From: Gammaproteobacteria bacterium
Lineage (GTDB): Bacteria; Pseudomonadota; Gammaproteobacteria; Pseudomonadales; Halomonadaceae
NCBI GenBank assembly: GCA_023485185.1
Contig: JAMCZP010000235.1
Coordinates: 1 to 7,529 of the forward strand
Reading direction: 5' to 3'
DNA length: 7,529 bases
Under the pieces are notes generated by a model. The model did not search any database and was not told where the DNA came from. It worked only from the letters and a program-made list of their open reading frames with translations. Of this stretch, positions 1 through 7,286 are shown piece after piece; the first letter of the stretch is position 1; each line of letters opens with the position of its first letter. Position numbers and translations under genes: made by a program.

Positions 1-1430
1 TTAAAGGTCAGTACTTCGATAATATCAGCCCCGTGAATGGTCGTGTTTTTTGTGAAATCCCCCGCTCTACGGCAGAAGATATCGATAAAGCGCTGGATGC
101 AGCGCATAAAGCGGCACCTGCCTGGGGGAAAACCTCGGTACAAGAGCGCAGCAACATCCTGCTAAAAATCGCTGATCGTATTGAGCAAAACCTTGAAATG
201 CTCGCAGTCGCCGAAACCTGGGATAACGGTAAAGCCGTACGCGAAACCATCAATGCCGATATTCCGCTGGCCGTTGATCACTTCCGCTACTTTGCAGGCT
301 GTTTGCGCTCCCAGGAAGGCACCGCAGCGGATATCGACGCCAACACCGTCGCTTATCACTTCCACGAACCGCTGGGCGTGGTTGGGCAAATTATCCCCTG
401 GAACTTCCCAATTCTAATGGCCGCTTGGAAGCTAGCGCCTGCACTGGCAGCGGGTAACTGCGTGGTGTTAAAACCCGCTGAGCAAACCCCAGCATCAATT
501 CTGAAAGTGGTCGAGTTGATTGGCGATCTGTTGCCCCCTGGCGTGCTCAATATCGTTAACGGTTTTGGCGCCGAGGCAGGCCAAGCGCTGGCGAGCAGCA
601 AGCGCATTGCTAAAATTGCCTTTACCGGCTCCACCCCCGTTGGCTCGCATATTCTCAAATGCGCAGCGGAGAACATTATTCCTTCCACCGTAGAATTAGG
701 CGGTAAGTCTCCTAATATCTACTTTGCCGATATCATGAACGCCGAACCGACGTTTATCGATAAAGCGGTAGAAGGGCTGGTGTTGGCGTTCTTTAACCAG
801 GGCGAAGTGTGTACATGTCCGTCTCGTGCATTGGTTCAAGAGAGCATGTATGACGAGTTCATGGCCAAGGTCATTGAGCGCACCAAAACCATCAAGCGCG
901 GTAACCCGCTGGATACCGATGTACAAGTAGGTGCGCAGGCCTCTCAAGAGCAGTTCGACAAGATAATGTCGTACATGGATATCGCCCGGGACGAAGGTGC
1001 CGAATTCCTTACCGGTGGTAATAAAGAGACCATGGACGACAGTCTCAACAGCGGTTACTACATTCAGCCCACACTGCTGAAGGGTAACAACCAGATGCGT
1101 GTCTTCCAGGAAGAGATCTTTGGCCCAGTGGTCGCGGTCACTACCTTCAAAGATGAGGAAGAAGCGCTGGCGATTGCCAACGACACCGAGTTTGGCCTGG
1201 GTGCAGGCGTGTGGAGTCGCGATATTAACGTGGCTTTCCGCATGGGACGCGGCATTCAAGCCGGGCGCGTATGGACCAACTGCTACCACCAATACCCCGC
1301 CCACGCGGCCTTTGGTGGCTACAAGAAATCCGGTGTTGGCCGTGAAACCCATAAAGTGGCGCTTGAGCACTATCAGCAAACCAAAAACCTGCTGGTCAGC
1401 TACGACATCAACCCGCTGGGTTTCTTCTAA
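1..1430 (+). CDS. aldB: NAD(P)-dependent aldehyde dehydrogenase, AldB/ExaC-like (5' partial)
   Basis: The reading frame is open from the left edge (first whole codon at position 3) to TAA at 1428-1430, giving 475 visible residues. E. coli AldB has about 512, so roughly 30-35 N-terminal residues lie outside the window. It should oxidise acetaldehyde or similar aldehydes to the acid in the cytosol. Numbering from the first visible codon, the oxyanion-hole Asn of PWNFP is residue 134, the cofactor-contacting Lys of VLKPAEQTP is 157, and the Rossmann motif FTGSTPVG follows. The general-base Glu of VELGGKSP is residue 231 (codon 693-695). The nucleophile Cys of [11 protein letters not shown] is residue 270 (codon 810-812). 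The C-terminal stretch [24 protein letters not shown] closely matches AldB as I remember it. An alcohol dehydrogenase gene follows on the same strand after 140 bp, suggesting a shared alcohol-to-acid route. The exact aldehyde cannot be read from sequence; a broad-range or betaine-aldehyde role is less likely. Confidence 0.93.
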   Translation, partial: KGQYFDNISPVNGRVFCEIPRSTAEDIDKALDAAHKAAPAWGKTSVQERSNILLKIADRIEQNLEMLAVAETWDNGKAVRETINADIPLAVDHFRYFAGCLRSQEGTAADIDANTVAYHFHEPLGVVGQIIPWNFPILMAAWKLAPALAAGNCVVLKPAEQTPASILKVVELIGDLLPPGVLNIVNGFGAEAGQALASSKRIAKIAFTGSTPVGSHILKCAAENIIPSTVELGGKSPNIYFADIMNAEPTFIDKAVEGLVLAFFNQGEVCTCPSRALVQESMYDEFMAKVIERTKTIKRGNPLDTDVQVGAQASQEQFDKIMSYMDIARDEGAEFLTGGNKETMDDSLNSGYYIQPTLLKGNNQMRVFQEEIFGPVVAVTTFKDEEEALAIANDTEFGLGAGVWSRDINVAFRMGRGIQAGRVWTNCYHQYPAHAAFGGYKKSGVGRETHKVALEHYQQTKNLLVSYDINPLGFF

Positions 1431-1445
1431 ACAGCTTAGCTGTTT
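1429..1445 (+). other. small inverted repeat at the end of the aldehyde dehydrogenase gene
   Basis: AAACAGCT and AGCTGTTT are exact reverse complements separated by one T, and the left arm overlaps the stop codon. Folded as RNA this gives about 6 bp around a 5-base loop. It is followed by only a mixed TCTATTCT stretch, so it is a weak terminator or attenuator at best. The rest of the gap before the next gene shows no clear promoter, and read-through into the alcohol dehydrogenase gene is plausible. Confidence 0.3.
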
Positions 1446-1558
1446 CTATTCTGTGTCTTAAGCACGCCGTTCGGCATCAGCCGGGCGGTATTGTCAGTTC
1501 CCCTGACGCTGACTCTACCGATAAGAGCCGTTCTTAAATGGCCGTATCGACAACCATT

Positions 1559-1563
1559 AGGAG
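1559..1563 (+). promoter_or_regulatory. ribosome binding site that fixes the adhP start
   Basis: AGGAG lies 7 bases before the ATG at 1571. An in-frame ATG at 1538 would add 11 residues ([11 protein letters not shown]) that have no counterpart in AdhP-type enzymes and lacks a comparable Shine-Dalgarno sequence. The start at 1571 is therefore preferred. Confidence 0.8.
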
Positions 1564-1570
1564 TTGCATC

Positions 1571-2599
1571 ATGGATAGCACAATGCGCGCGGCAGTCATT
1601 CGTGAGTTTGGCCAACCGTTGGTGATCGAAGAAGTGGCTGTGCCTCGCCCTAAGCAGGGCGAAGTGTTGATGAAAGTGGCAGCCTCTGGGGTTTGCCATA
1701 CCGATTTACACGCTGCCCACGGCGATTGGCCAGTGAAGCCTTCGCCGCCGTTTATTCCCGGCCATGAGGGCGTTGGGCACATTGTGGCGGTGGGCGAAGG
1801 TGTCTCCCATGTCAAAGAAGGTGACCGCATTGGTGTGCCCTGGCTTTACTCGGCCTGCGGCTACTGCGAGCACTGCTTAGGCGGTTGGGAGACCTTATGC
1901 GAGTCCCAGCAGAATACCGGCTACAGCGTTAACGGTGGGTTTGCAGACTACACCTTAGCGGATGCAGGCTATGTAGGGCGCCTGCCCGATGCTGTCGATT
2001 TCATCGAAATAGCCCCGGTACTGTGTGCGGGAGTGACGGTTTATAAAGGCTTGAAAATGACCGATACCCGCCCCGGCCAGTGGGTGGTGATTTCGGGCAT
2101 TGGCGGCCTGGGCCATATGGCGGTGCAATATGCCAAAGCGATGGGGCTGAACGTTGCTGCGGTGGATATTGACGACGGGAAGCTAGCCTTGGCCGAGCGA
2201 CTAGGGGCTACGGTAACCGTTAACGCCATGAACACCGACCCGGCGGCCTATCTGAAGAAAACCATCGGCGGCGCTCACGGTGCATTGGTCACCGCAGTAT
2301 CGCCTAAGGCGTTTGACCAGGCGCAAAACATGCTGCGTCGAGGCGGCACGCTGGTGCTTAATGGCCTACCACCGGGCGACTTCCCGCTGCCGATCTTCAG
2401 CACGGTGCTCAACGGTATTACCATTCGCGGCTCCATCGTTGGCACGCGCCTCGACCTGCAGGAAGCGTTGGACTTCGCCGCTGAAGGCAAGGTCAAGGCA
2501 ACGGTGGCGACCGATACGCTGGACAATATCAACGATGTCTTCCAGCGCATGATCGACGGCAAAATAGAGGGCCGTATCGTGCTTGATATGGCGAGTTGA
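1571..2599 (+). CDS. adhP: zinc-dependent alcohol dehydrogenase, AdhP-like
   Basis: This 342-residue protein is close in length to E. coli AdhP (336) and should oxidise ethanol and other primary alcohols with NAD+ (or reduce aldehydes) in the cytosol. The N-terminal GroES-like domain carries the catalytic-zinc ligands Cys42 (GVCHTDLH), His65-Glu66 (PGHEGVGH) and Cys152 (APVLCAGVT). The structural-zinc cysteines are 96, 99, 102 and 110 (CGYCEHC...LC). The Rossmann fold has GIGGLG at 176-181, and Asp199 at the end of the next strand (AAVDI) favours NAD over NADP. The C-terminal [21 protein letters not shown] is typical of AdhP. It lies downstream of the aldehyde dehydrogenase gene on the same strand, so the two could carry out successive steps. 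A strong terminator follows. The family is secure; the natural substrate is inferred. Confidence 0.93.
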   Translation: MDSTMRAAVIREFGQPLVIEEVAVPRPKQGEVLMKVAASGVCHTDLHAAHGDWPVKPSPPFIPGHEGVGHIVAVGEGVSHVKEGDRIGVPWLYSACGYCEHCLGGWETLCESQQNTGYSVNGGFADYTLADAGYVGRLPDAVDFIEIAPVLCAGVTVYKGLKMTDTRPGQWVVISGIGGLGHMAVQYAKAMGLNVAAVDIDDGKLALAERLGATVTVNAMNTDPAAYLKKTIGGAHGALVTAVSPKAFDQAQNMLRRGGTLVLNGLPPGDFPLPIFSTVLNGITIRGSIVGTRLDLQEALDFAAEGKVKATVATDTLDNINDVFQRMIDGKIEGRIVLDMAS

Positions 2600-2622
2600 T
2601 AGCTGTTTAGTGGGTGCTATAC

Positions 2623-2648
2623 AAGGGGGAGGCAGCTTCCCCCTTTTT
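2623..2648 (+). terminator. rho-independent terminator after adhP
   Basis: An 8-bp stem AAGGGGGA / TCCCCCTT (2623-2630 and 2638-2645) with a 7-base loop runs into a T tract ending at 2648. It lies 23 bases after the adhP stop codon. Read on the minus strand the same hairpin is followed by TTGTAT, so it could also act weakly on the convergent transporter gene. Confidence 0.85.
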
Positions 2649-2666
2649 AATGGCAAGCTTGCCATT
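2649..2666. repeat. 18-bp perfect palindrome between convergent genes
   Basis: AATGGCAAGCTTGCCATT reads identically on both strands. It begins directly after the T tract of the adhP terminator and ends 9 bases from the stop codon of the convergent transporter gene. With no T tract on either side it is not a classical terminator. It may form the 3'-end hairpin of the transporter mRNA or be a protein-binding dyad. Confidence 0.6.
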
Positions 2667-2675
2667 CCCTATCTG

Positions 2676-4427
2676 CTACCCAGCATTCGCAGTAGCTCTA
2701 CCACCCAGCCAGCGGCGTGCCATGCGCTCGGCATGGGAAAGGTTGCTGACGACCGCTAGTTTACTCGCTTCGCGTTTAATGCCCGCGCGCTTTATTTTCA
2801 GCGCCATACGTGGCGGCAGTCCAACAAATATAACACCAACGCCTTGCTCGCCAAGCTCCCGGCGCAATGTGTCCAGCGCCACCATGGCGGTGGTGTCCAG
2901 GCTGGGCACATCGCGCATATCCAAAACGACAACCCGAACGCCGTGATCGATCACCCGCAGCGTGGCAATGGCCTTTTCGGCCGCGCCAAAAAAAAGCGGG
3001 CCACTGATTTTGTAGAGCGCTACGTCAGCAGGGAAGTGCTGGTCAGAATTGGGTCGGTCTAAGCGCTGGGTATGGGTCACCTGGGCCATGCGGCGAATAA
3101 ATAGCGCCGCCGCAAGGCCAATACCGACGGCAACGGCAATCACCATGTCGAAAATCACCGTTAGGGCAAAGCAGATCACCAACACTGAGACATCGCTGGC
3201 AGGGGCACTTTTTAGTGTATGCACAAAGTGGCGCGCCTCGCTCATGTTCCAGGCAATAATAAATAGCAGTGCTGCCAGTGCCGCCATGGGGACAAACCCC
3301 AGCACACCCGCCAGGGCCACCACGGCAAGTAGCACCACGATTGCATGCACCACTGCAGCAACAGGTGAAAAGGCCCCGCTTTTGATATTGGTCGCAGTGC
3401 GCGCCAAGGCTGCTGTTGCGGTAATGCCGCCAAAGAAAGGCACCACCAGGTTACCCAGCCCCTGGCCAATTAGCTCGGCGTTAGGATCATGGCGGGTGCG
3501 AGTTAAACCATCTGCCACCACGGCACACAGCAGCGATTCAATCGCTGCCAGCAAGGCGATTGCCAATGCCGGGCCAAGCAGTGCTTGTATCAGCGCAAAG
3601 TTAATCTCAAGCGGGGTGCCATCCGCGCCAGGGAAATGCCACGGAGCGGTAAAGCCAGGTGCAAAAGGGGGGATGCCGCTGCCGCTTTGTCCATCAAACT
3701 CCCAGCTAAAGCGTGAGGCGATGGTATCGACTTCAACGCCACTCATCAGCAGTAGCGCTGCAGCCAGGGTGCCCACCGCCAAACCCACCAGAGGGGCAGG
3801 AATTGGCGTATTCAAGCGGGGCCAGATCAGCAGCGCTGCCAAAGTGACAAGCCCTACACTAATCTCCGCCGGTGACAGGCTGGGCAGCGCCTGGCCAATC
3901 AGTAGTAGGTTATGCGGCGTGCTATCGCCTAGTTCGACCCCCGCTAAGCCGAGAAAATCAGGTAACTGCAATAGCGCAATGACGACACCAATGCCAGCGG
4001 TAAAACCGAGAATCACCGGATAAGGTACGTACTGAATCAGGCTGCCGAGTCTTGATAGCCCTAGTGCCACCAAAATGGCGCCTGCCATAAAGGTCGCAAT
4101 TAGCAGCCCGCCCAGGCCGTGGTTGCCCACAATGGGGAATAGAATGACCACAAAGGCGGCGGTAGGGCCGGAGATATTGAATCGTGAACCGCCGGTTAAG
4201 GCGATCACCGCGCCCGCTACAATCGCCGTGTAAAGCCCGTGTTGGGGCGGCACACCGGTGGCAATCGCCAGCGCCATGGAAAGCGGTACGGCGACGACGC
4301 CAATCGTCAGCCCCGCCATCACATCGCGCTTTAATTTGGCAAGCGTATACCCTTCGCGCCAAGCGCTTAATAACGCGCTACCCGGCACTGGGAATACGTA
4401 TCCCGAAGGTCGATGGGCGCGGGACAT
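2676..4427 (-). CDS. dauA: SulP-family anion/dicarboxylate transporter with STAS domain, DauA-like
   Basis: This 583-residue inner-membrane protein belongs to the SulP (SLC26) family. Residues about 30-445 form the transport domain. Family motifs are GVPPQHGLYTAIV (58-70), GGSRFNISGPTAAFVVILFP (79-98), AAIESLLCAVVADG (294-307), ELIGQGLGNLVVPFFGGITATAA (318-340) and AWNMSEARH (392-400). A cytoplasmic STAS domain occupies about 466-575, with the conserved loop DVPSLDTT at 506-513. The overall pattern, including NAELIGQGLGN and AWNMSEA, resembles E. coli DauA (YchM, 559 residues), a C4-dicarboxylate transporter, more than sulfate permeases. Sulfate, bicarbonate or another anion remains possible. 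The ATG at 4425-4427 has AGGAG at 4436-4440, 8 bases away. The gene follows betT on the same strand, but a good terminator separates them, so it is probably transcribed on its own. No convincing promoter was seen in the 155-bp gap. Confidence 0.88.
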   Translation of the reverse strand: MSRAHRPSGYVFPVPGSALLSAWREGYTLAKLKRDVMAGLTIGVVAVPLSMALAIATGVPPQHGLYTAIVAGAVIALTGGSRFNISGPTAAFVVILFPIVGNHGLGGLLIATFMAGAILVALGLSRLGSLIQYVPYPVILGFTAGIGVVIALLQLPDFLGLAGVELGDSTPHNLLLIGQALPSLSPAEISVGLVTLAALLIWPRLNTPIPAPLVGLAVGTLAAALLLMSGVEVDTIASRFSWEFDGQSGSGIPPFAPGFTAPWHFPGADGTPLEINFALIQALLGPALAIALLAAIESLLCAVVADGLTRTRHDPNAELIGQGLGNLVVPFFGGITATAALARTATNIKSGAFSPVAAVVHAIVVLLAVVALAGVLGFVPMAALAALLFIIAWNMSEARHFVHTLKSAPASDVSVLVICFALTVIFDMVIAVAVGIGLAAALFIRRMAQVTHTQRLDRPNSDQHFPADVALYKISGPLFFGAAEKAIATLRVIDHGVRVVVLDMRDVPSLDTTAMVALDTLRRELGEQGVGVIFVGLPPRMALKIKRAGIKREASKLAVVSNLSHAERMARRWLGGRATANAG

Positions 4428-4481
4428 GTGGCAAGCTCCTAGGTAATAAGTAAATCAGATCTTTACGCTACGCTTCCCCTA

Positions 4482-4534
4482 GATTTTGCACAACAAGCCG
4501 ATAGTCTCGGCCAGTTGTTTGTGCACAAAAAATC
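4482..4534. other. long imperfect stem-loop in the betT-dauA gap
   Basis: Three nested pairings share one axis: GATTTT (4482-4487) with AAAATC (4529-4534), GCACAACAA (4488-4496) with TTGTTTGTGC (4515-4524, one bulged T), and GCCGA (4497-4501) with TCGGC (4507-4511). Small bulges separate them. The structure shares bases 4529-4534 with the betT terminator, so the two cannot fully form together. TCTCGGCC at 4505-4512 is also exactly complementary to GGCCGAGA at 4545-4552, one arm of that terminator. Its function is unknown. It lies 55 bp or more upstream of the dauA start. Confidence 0.5.
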
Positions 4535-4554
4535 CCGGCACGCAGGCCGAGATT
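4527..4554 (-). terminator. rho-independent terminator after betT
   Basis: Read on the minus strand, AATCTCGGC pairs with GCCGGGATT (one G-T wobble) around a 6-base loop. The stem arms are plus-strand 4546-4554 and 4531-4539, and the second arm runs into six Ts (4532-4527). It starts about 28 bases after the betT stop codon. Confidence 0.82.
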
Positions 4555-4582
4555 ATTGTTTCAGGTGAATAGCCGACGCTTA

Positions 4583-6631
4583 TCACATCTGTGCGTCTTC
4601 TGGCGGTTCGCCAATGGTGCCAGGCATTGCTTGAACATGGCCCATCTGCTGGCCCGCAAGCGTTAAGAAGTGCAAGTGGCGTTCATACTCGGCCACCAAA
4701 TCGCCAATCACCTGTCCACGGGTGTAGCCGTTAAGGTCTTTATCCTGACCACCTTCAGCCATGTAAACGTCCAGACGAACGTAGAAGTCATCATCGGCGG
4801 GGATAAAGCTAGGCGTACGCATACGGTGCGGGCACACCTGGTAAACAAAGCTAGTGGCCTCGCCGAAATCGACCTGGAGCATTAAGTTAGGCAATGACTC
4901 ACCCTCAAGGTGCTCTTCAGTGACGTTGGCGGTTTGGCCGCGGCTTTCAAGCTCTTGGGCAAACTGGGTCATTGCCGGACGAATAGCATGCTTAATCGTG
5001 GCTGCGGCACCGGCCCGGTTAGAGGTATCCAGCGCGCGATCCAGGCGCTCTTTCCAGTCACCGCCGGGGGCACTGCCTGCGATCATACGCCGCGCATCGG
5101 CCTTGCTACCTTCAAGTTTCAGCGCTTTATACATGCCCACCATGACAGCAAAAATAACCAGCGAGAAGGGCAGTGCGGAAATCACCACGGCACTCTGAAG
5201 CGCCGCAAGCCCACCGGCCATCAGCAAGGCAATGGTGATCAAGCCGATCAGTGCCGACCAGAATATGCGCAGTTTCACCGGCGCATCATGGTTTACATCG
5301 CTCAAAATAGAAGTGAAGTTGGCCAGAACCAGGGCACCAGAATCCGCAGAGGTAATAAAGAACACAATGCCTAATACGGTAACGACGGCTGCAGTAATGC
5401 CCACATAGGGGTAGTACTCCAGCAGCGTATACAGGGTGGTTTGTGGCGTATTAAGCGCCTGCTCGCCCAGCTCAGTAACGCCTTGATTGGCAAACAATTC
5501 AATGCCGCTATTACCGAACACTGACATCCATACCATCATAAAGGCTAGTGGAATAAACAATGCGCCTGCGACAAATTCACGAATGGTGCGGCCACGGGAA
5601 ATTCGCGCCAGGAAAAGGCCTACAAACGGTGTCCAGGCAATCCACCAGCCCCAGAAAAAGATTGTCCACCACATTTTCCACTCTTGGGCGCCTTCATCGG
5701 CAAAGGCGTAGGTGTCAAAGCTTGCCCCAACAAACCCCGATAGATAGTCGCCAGCGTTGTTGACCACTTTATCCAACAGCACCAGCGTATCGCCTGAAAA
5801 GAGCACAAATAGCATCAGCGCCAACGCCAGCAGCATGTTGAACTCAGAGAGGCGGCGAATGCCTTTTTCAACGCCGGTCACCACGGAAATGGTTGCCAAT
5901 ACAACGACCAGAACAATCAAGATTACCTGCACCGTGAGGGTTTCCGGCACATCGAACATATAGGTGAGGCCGTAGTTCAACTGCATCACCCCAATGCCTA
6001 AGCTAGTGGCGATGCCGAATACGGTGGAGATCACCGCGGTAATATCCACGGCGTTACCAATCGGGCCGTGAATACGCTTGCCCAAAATTGGATAGAGCGC
6101 GCTACGAATCGCCAGCGGCAACCGGTGACGGTAACTAAAGTAAGCCAGCGCCATACCCATCAATACGTACAGTCCCCAGCCGGAGAGCCCCCAGTGCAGA
6201 TAGGTTTGAACGACGGCATTACGCATTGCTTCCTGGCTTTCCGGGGTTAAATCCGGGGGTGCCAAATAGTGGGCAACGGGCTCTGCAACGCTGAAAAACA
6301 GCAGGTCTATACCGATACCCGCGGCAAATAGCATGGCCGACCAGGAGAGCAGTGAAAACTCGGGCCGTGAGTGATCCGGACCTAATCGGATACTGCCAAA
6401 GCGTGACATGCCAATTGCGACGACAAAGACCAGATAAACCACAATAGCTAGCATGTAGTACCAGCCAAAGGTTTTGCTTACCCAGGCAAGTCCGGCATCA
6501 AAAAAGGCGCCCGCTTGTTCGGTGAACAGCATGGTGAGTACTAAAAAGATAATAATACCGGCTACACTGCCATGAAAAACCACGGGATTGAGGCGGTCGC
6601 GGGAAGGAAGGATGGGGCTGTCTTTCGCCAT
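4583..6631 (-). CDS. betT: BCCT-family choline transporter, BetT-like
   Basis: This 682-residue inner-membrane protein is nearly the length of E. coli BetT (677). It imports choline, the precursor of the osmoprotectant glycine betaine. It has the usual BCCT layout of about 12 membrane segments (roughly residues 16-502). The substrate-box segment WWTIFFWGWWIAW (321-333) places Trp327, 329, 330 and 333 where BetP has its aromatic cage. It is followed by the family signature TPFVGLFLARISRGRTIREF (334-353). Residues 105-109 read GIGID, as in E. coli BetT, where the sodium-coupled BetP has GMGIG; this favours proton coupling. A hydrophilic C-terminal tail of about 180 residues (503-682), ending with a YERHLHFLTL-like block shared with BetT, is probably the osmoregulatory cytosolic domain. 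The ATG at 6629-6631 has AGGAG at 6641-6645, 9 bases away. The promoter overlaps a BetI-like dyad. No betI, betA or betB gene is in the window. Confidence 0.93.
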   Translation of the reverse strand: MAKDSPILPSRDRLNPVVFHGSVAGIIIFLVLTMLFTEQAGAFFDAGLAWVSKTFGWYYMLAIVVYLVFVVAIGMSRFGSIRLGPDHSRPEFSLLSWSAMLFAAGIGIDLLFFSVAEPVAHYLAPPDLTPESQEAMRNAVVQTYLHWGLSGWGLYVLMGMALAYFSYRHRLPLAIRSALYPILGKRIHGPIGNAVDITAVISTVFGIATSLGIGVMQLNYGLTYMFDVPETLTVQVILIVLVVVLATISVVTGVEKGIRRLSEFNMLLALALMLFVLFSGDTLVLLDKVVNNAGDYLSGFVGASFDTYAFADEGAQEWKMWWTIFFWGWWIAWTPFVGLFLARISRGRTIREFVAGALFIPLAFMMVWMSVFGNSGIELFANQGVTELGEQALNTPQTTLYTLLEYYPYVGITAAVVTVLGIVFFITSADSGALVLANFTSILSDVNHDAPVKLRIFWSALIGLITIALLMAGGLAALQSAVVISALPFSLVIFAVMVGMYKALKLEGSKADARRMIAGSAPGGDWKERLDRALDTSNRAGAAATIKHAIRPAMTQFAQELESRGQTANVTEEHLEGESLPNLMLQVDFGEATSFVYQVCPHRMRTPSFIPADDDFYVRLDVYMAEGGQDKDLNGYTRGQVIGDLVAEYERHLHFLTLAGQQMGHVQAMPGTIGEPPEDAQM

Positions 6632-6687
6632 GCAGGCGGGCTCCTATTGTTAAAGGCGATGGTGAAAAGAAGGGCGAGTTAACTATT

Positions 6688-6715
6688 TATTTTGAATGAA
6701 CGTTCAAATAAAATA
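6688..6715. promoter_or_regulatory. BetI-like operator upstream of betT
   Basis: The 10-bp palindrome TGAACGTTCA (6697-6706) sits inside a wider dyad whose outer arms are TATTTT (6688-6693) and AAAATA (6710-6715). A TGAACGTTCA core is what I associate with TetR-type BetI operators of bet genes. It lies about 65-85 bases before the betT start and overlaps the proposed -10 element, as expected for a repressor relieved by choline. The dyad is seen directly; assignment to BetI is inference. Confidence 0.65.
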
Positions 6716-6738
6716 CGCGATTAGGCATTGCCCTTCAA
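6710..6738 (-). promoter_or_regulatory. candidate sigma-70 promoter of betT
   Basis: On the minus strand TTGAAG (plus 6738-6733) is followed after 17 bases by TATTTT (plus 6715-6710). Each hexamer matches the consensus at 4 of 6 positions and the spacing is ideal. The BetI-like palindrome begins 3 bases downstream, so a bound repressor would cover the start site. The predicted 5' leader is about 70 bases. Confidence 0.5.
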
Positions 6739-6794
6739 GTTCACCACTGCAAGGAGCCCACCCATTCAGCGGGGATTCGCCAGACTACAAACAC

Positions 6795-6820
6795 AAAAAC
6801 GCCCGGAAAAACCGGGCGTT
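6795..6820 (-). terminator. rho-independent terminator after the Spy-like gene
   Basis: On the minus strand a perfect 9-bp stem AACGCCCGG / CCGGGCGTT encloses a 5-T loop and runs into TTTTTGTGTTTG. It lies about 28 bases after the stop codon of the small exported protein gene. It separates that gene from betT, which is transcribed in the same direction. Confidence 0.92.
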
Positions 6821-6848
6821 GGAAAGGGTATTGACGATTTGCTAGCGA

Positions 6849-7241
6849 TTATTCGCTATCGGCATTCTCGTCATGGTGGCCACGTTTGCCATGGTGACCA
6901 CGGTGCTCTTCATGGGCTTCGCGCATGGCGGTGCGCAATGCTTCCTGCTCTTCTTCTGAAAGGATTTCAGCAACGCGCTCTTTATGCTCATCACGCAGCA
7001 CGCGCATCGCTTCACGATGTTCTGCGTGTGCTTCGTTAAGTTCAGCCTGTTTCTCTTCAGAGATCTCAGCGCGTTCGTACACTTCTTGACGACGCTCTTC
7101 CATGCGTTCTTCCATACGCTCGCGATCAGCGCCGCGACCTTCACGGTCACCGTGGCTGTCCGCTTGAGCGGTAAGTGCTAGCGGTGCAATAGCAATAGCC
7201 AGCAGGGCGGGGGCAAACAGTTGGCGAATTGAAATTTTCAT
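6849..7241 (-). CDS. small periplasmic Spy/CpxP/ZraP-like protein, His-rich tail
   Basis: The product is 130 residues long. Residues 1-27 form a signal peptide: basic start MKISIRQ, a hydrophobic core, and AQA|D as the likely cleavage site. The mature part is almost all charged and helical, rich in Glu, Arg, His and Ala. Two LTxxQ-like motifs occur, ISEEKQ at 60-65 and LSEEEQ at 94-99, about 34 residues apart. Paired LTxxQ motifs mark the Spy/CpxP/ZraP group of periplasmic chaperone or metal-sensing proteins. The C-terminus (110-123) holds six His residues (110, 113, 116, 117, 122, 123), which could bind Zn, Cu or Ni. The ATG at 7239-7241 has AGGAG at 7249-7253, 7 bases away. The gene stands alone, with a strong terminator and an upstream half-site array that may control it. 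The motifs are degenerate, so the family call is moderate; a general stress-induced coiled-coil protein is the alternative. Confidence 0.75.
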   Translation of the reverse strand: MKISIRQLFAPALLAIAIAPLALTAQADSHGDREGRGADRERMEERMEERRQEVYERAEISEEKQAELNEAHAEHREAMRVLRDEHKERVAEILSEEEQEALRTAMREAHEEHRGHHGKRGHHDENADSE

Positions 7242-7286
7242 AAGTTCTCTCCTGGTGAGTTGACGATGTCAGTATCGCTAGGCGCA

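Noticed and set aside
696..1379. 227-residue minus-strand open frame opposite the aldehyde dehydrogenase gene
   Set aside because: It is fully inside a conserved enzyme gene on the other strand, with no family resemblance.
1493..1507. GTCAG-N5-CTGAC inverted repeat upstream of adhP
   Set aside because: It is only 5 bp per arm, with no supporting promoter elements, so it is too weak to call an operator.
1538..1570. Upstream ATG giving an 11-residue longer alcohol dehydrogenase
   Set aside because: The extension has no homologous counterpart that I recognise, and the AGGAG at 1559-1563 is correctly placed for the ATG at 1571.
1437..2608. TAGCTGTTT occurring just after both the aldehyde and alcohol dehydrogenase stop codons
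   Set aside because: A 9-base match twice in about 1.2 kb, with no shared structure around it, is most likely chance.
3049..4023. 324-residue plus-strand open frame opposite the SulP gene
   Set aside because: It is antisense to a clearly conserved transporter, its composition (Ser/Thr/Ala/Lys-rich, low complexity) is typical of a shadow frame, and it has no recognisable domain.
4441..4520. Possible dauA promoter (TTGTGC with TAGCGT 17 bases later on the minus strand)
   Set aside because: The -10 hexamer matches at only 3 of 6 positions and lies in a structured region, so it is not supported enough to annotate.
6728..7150. Open frames overlapping the small exported protein (plus 6728-7039, minus 6842-7150)
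   Set aside because: They run across a perfect terminator or out of frame with a gene that has a clear signal peptide and RBS, and the products are low-complexity shadow translations.
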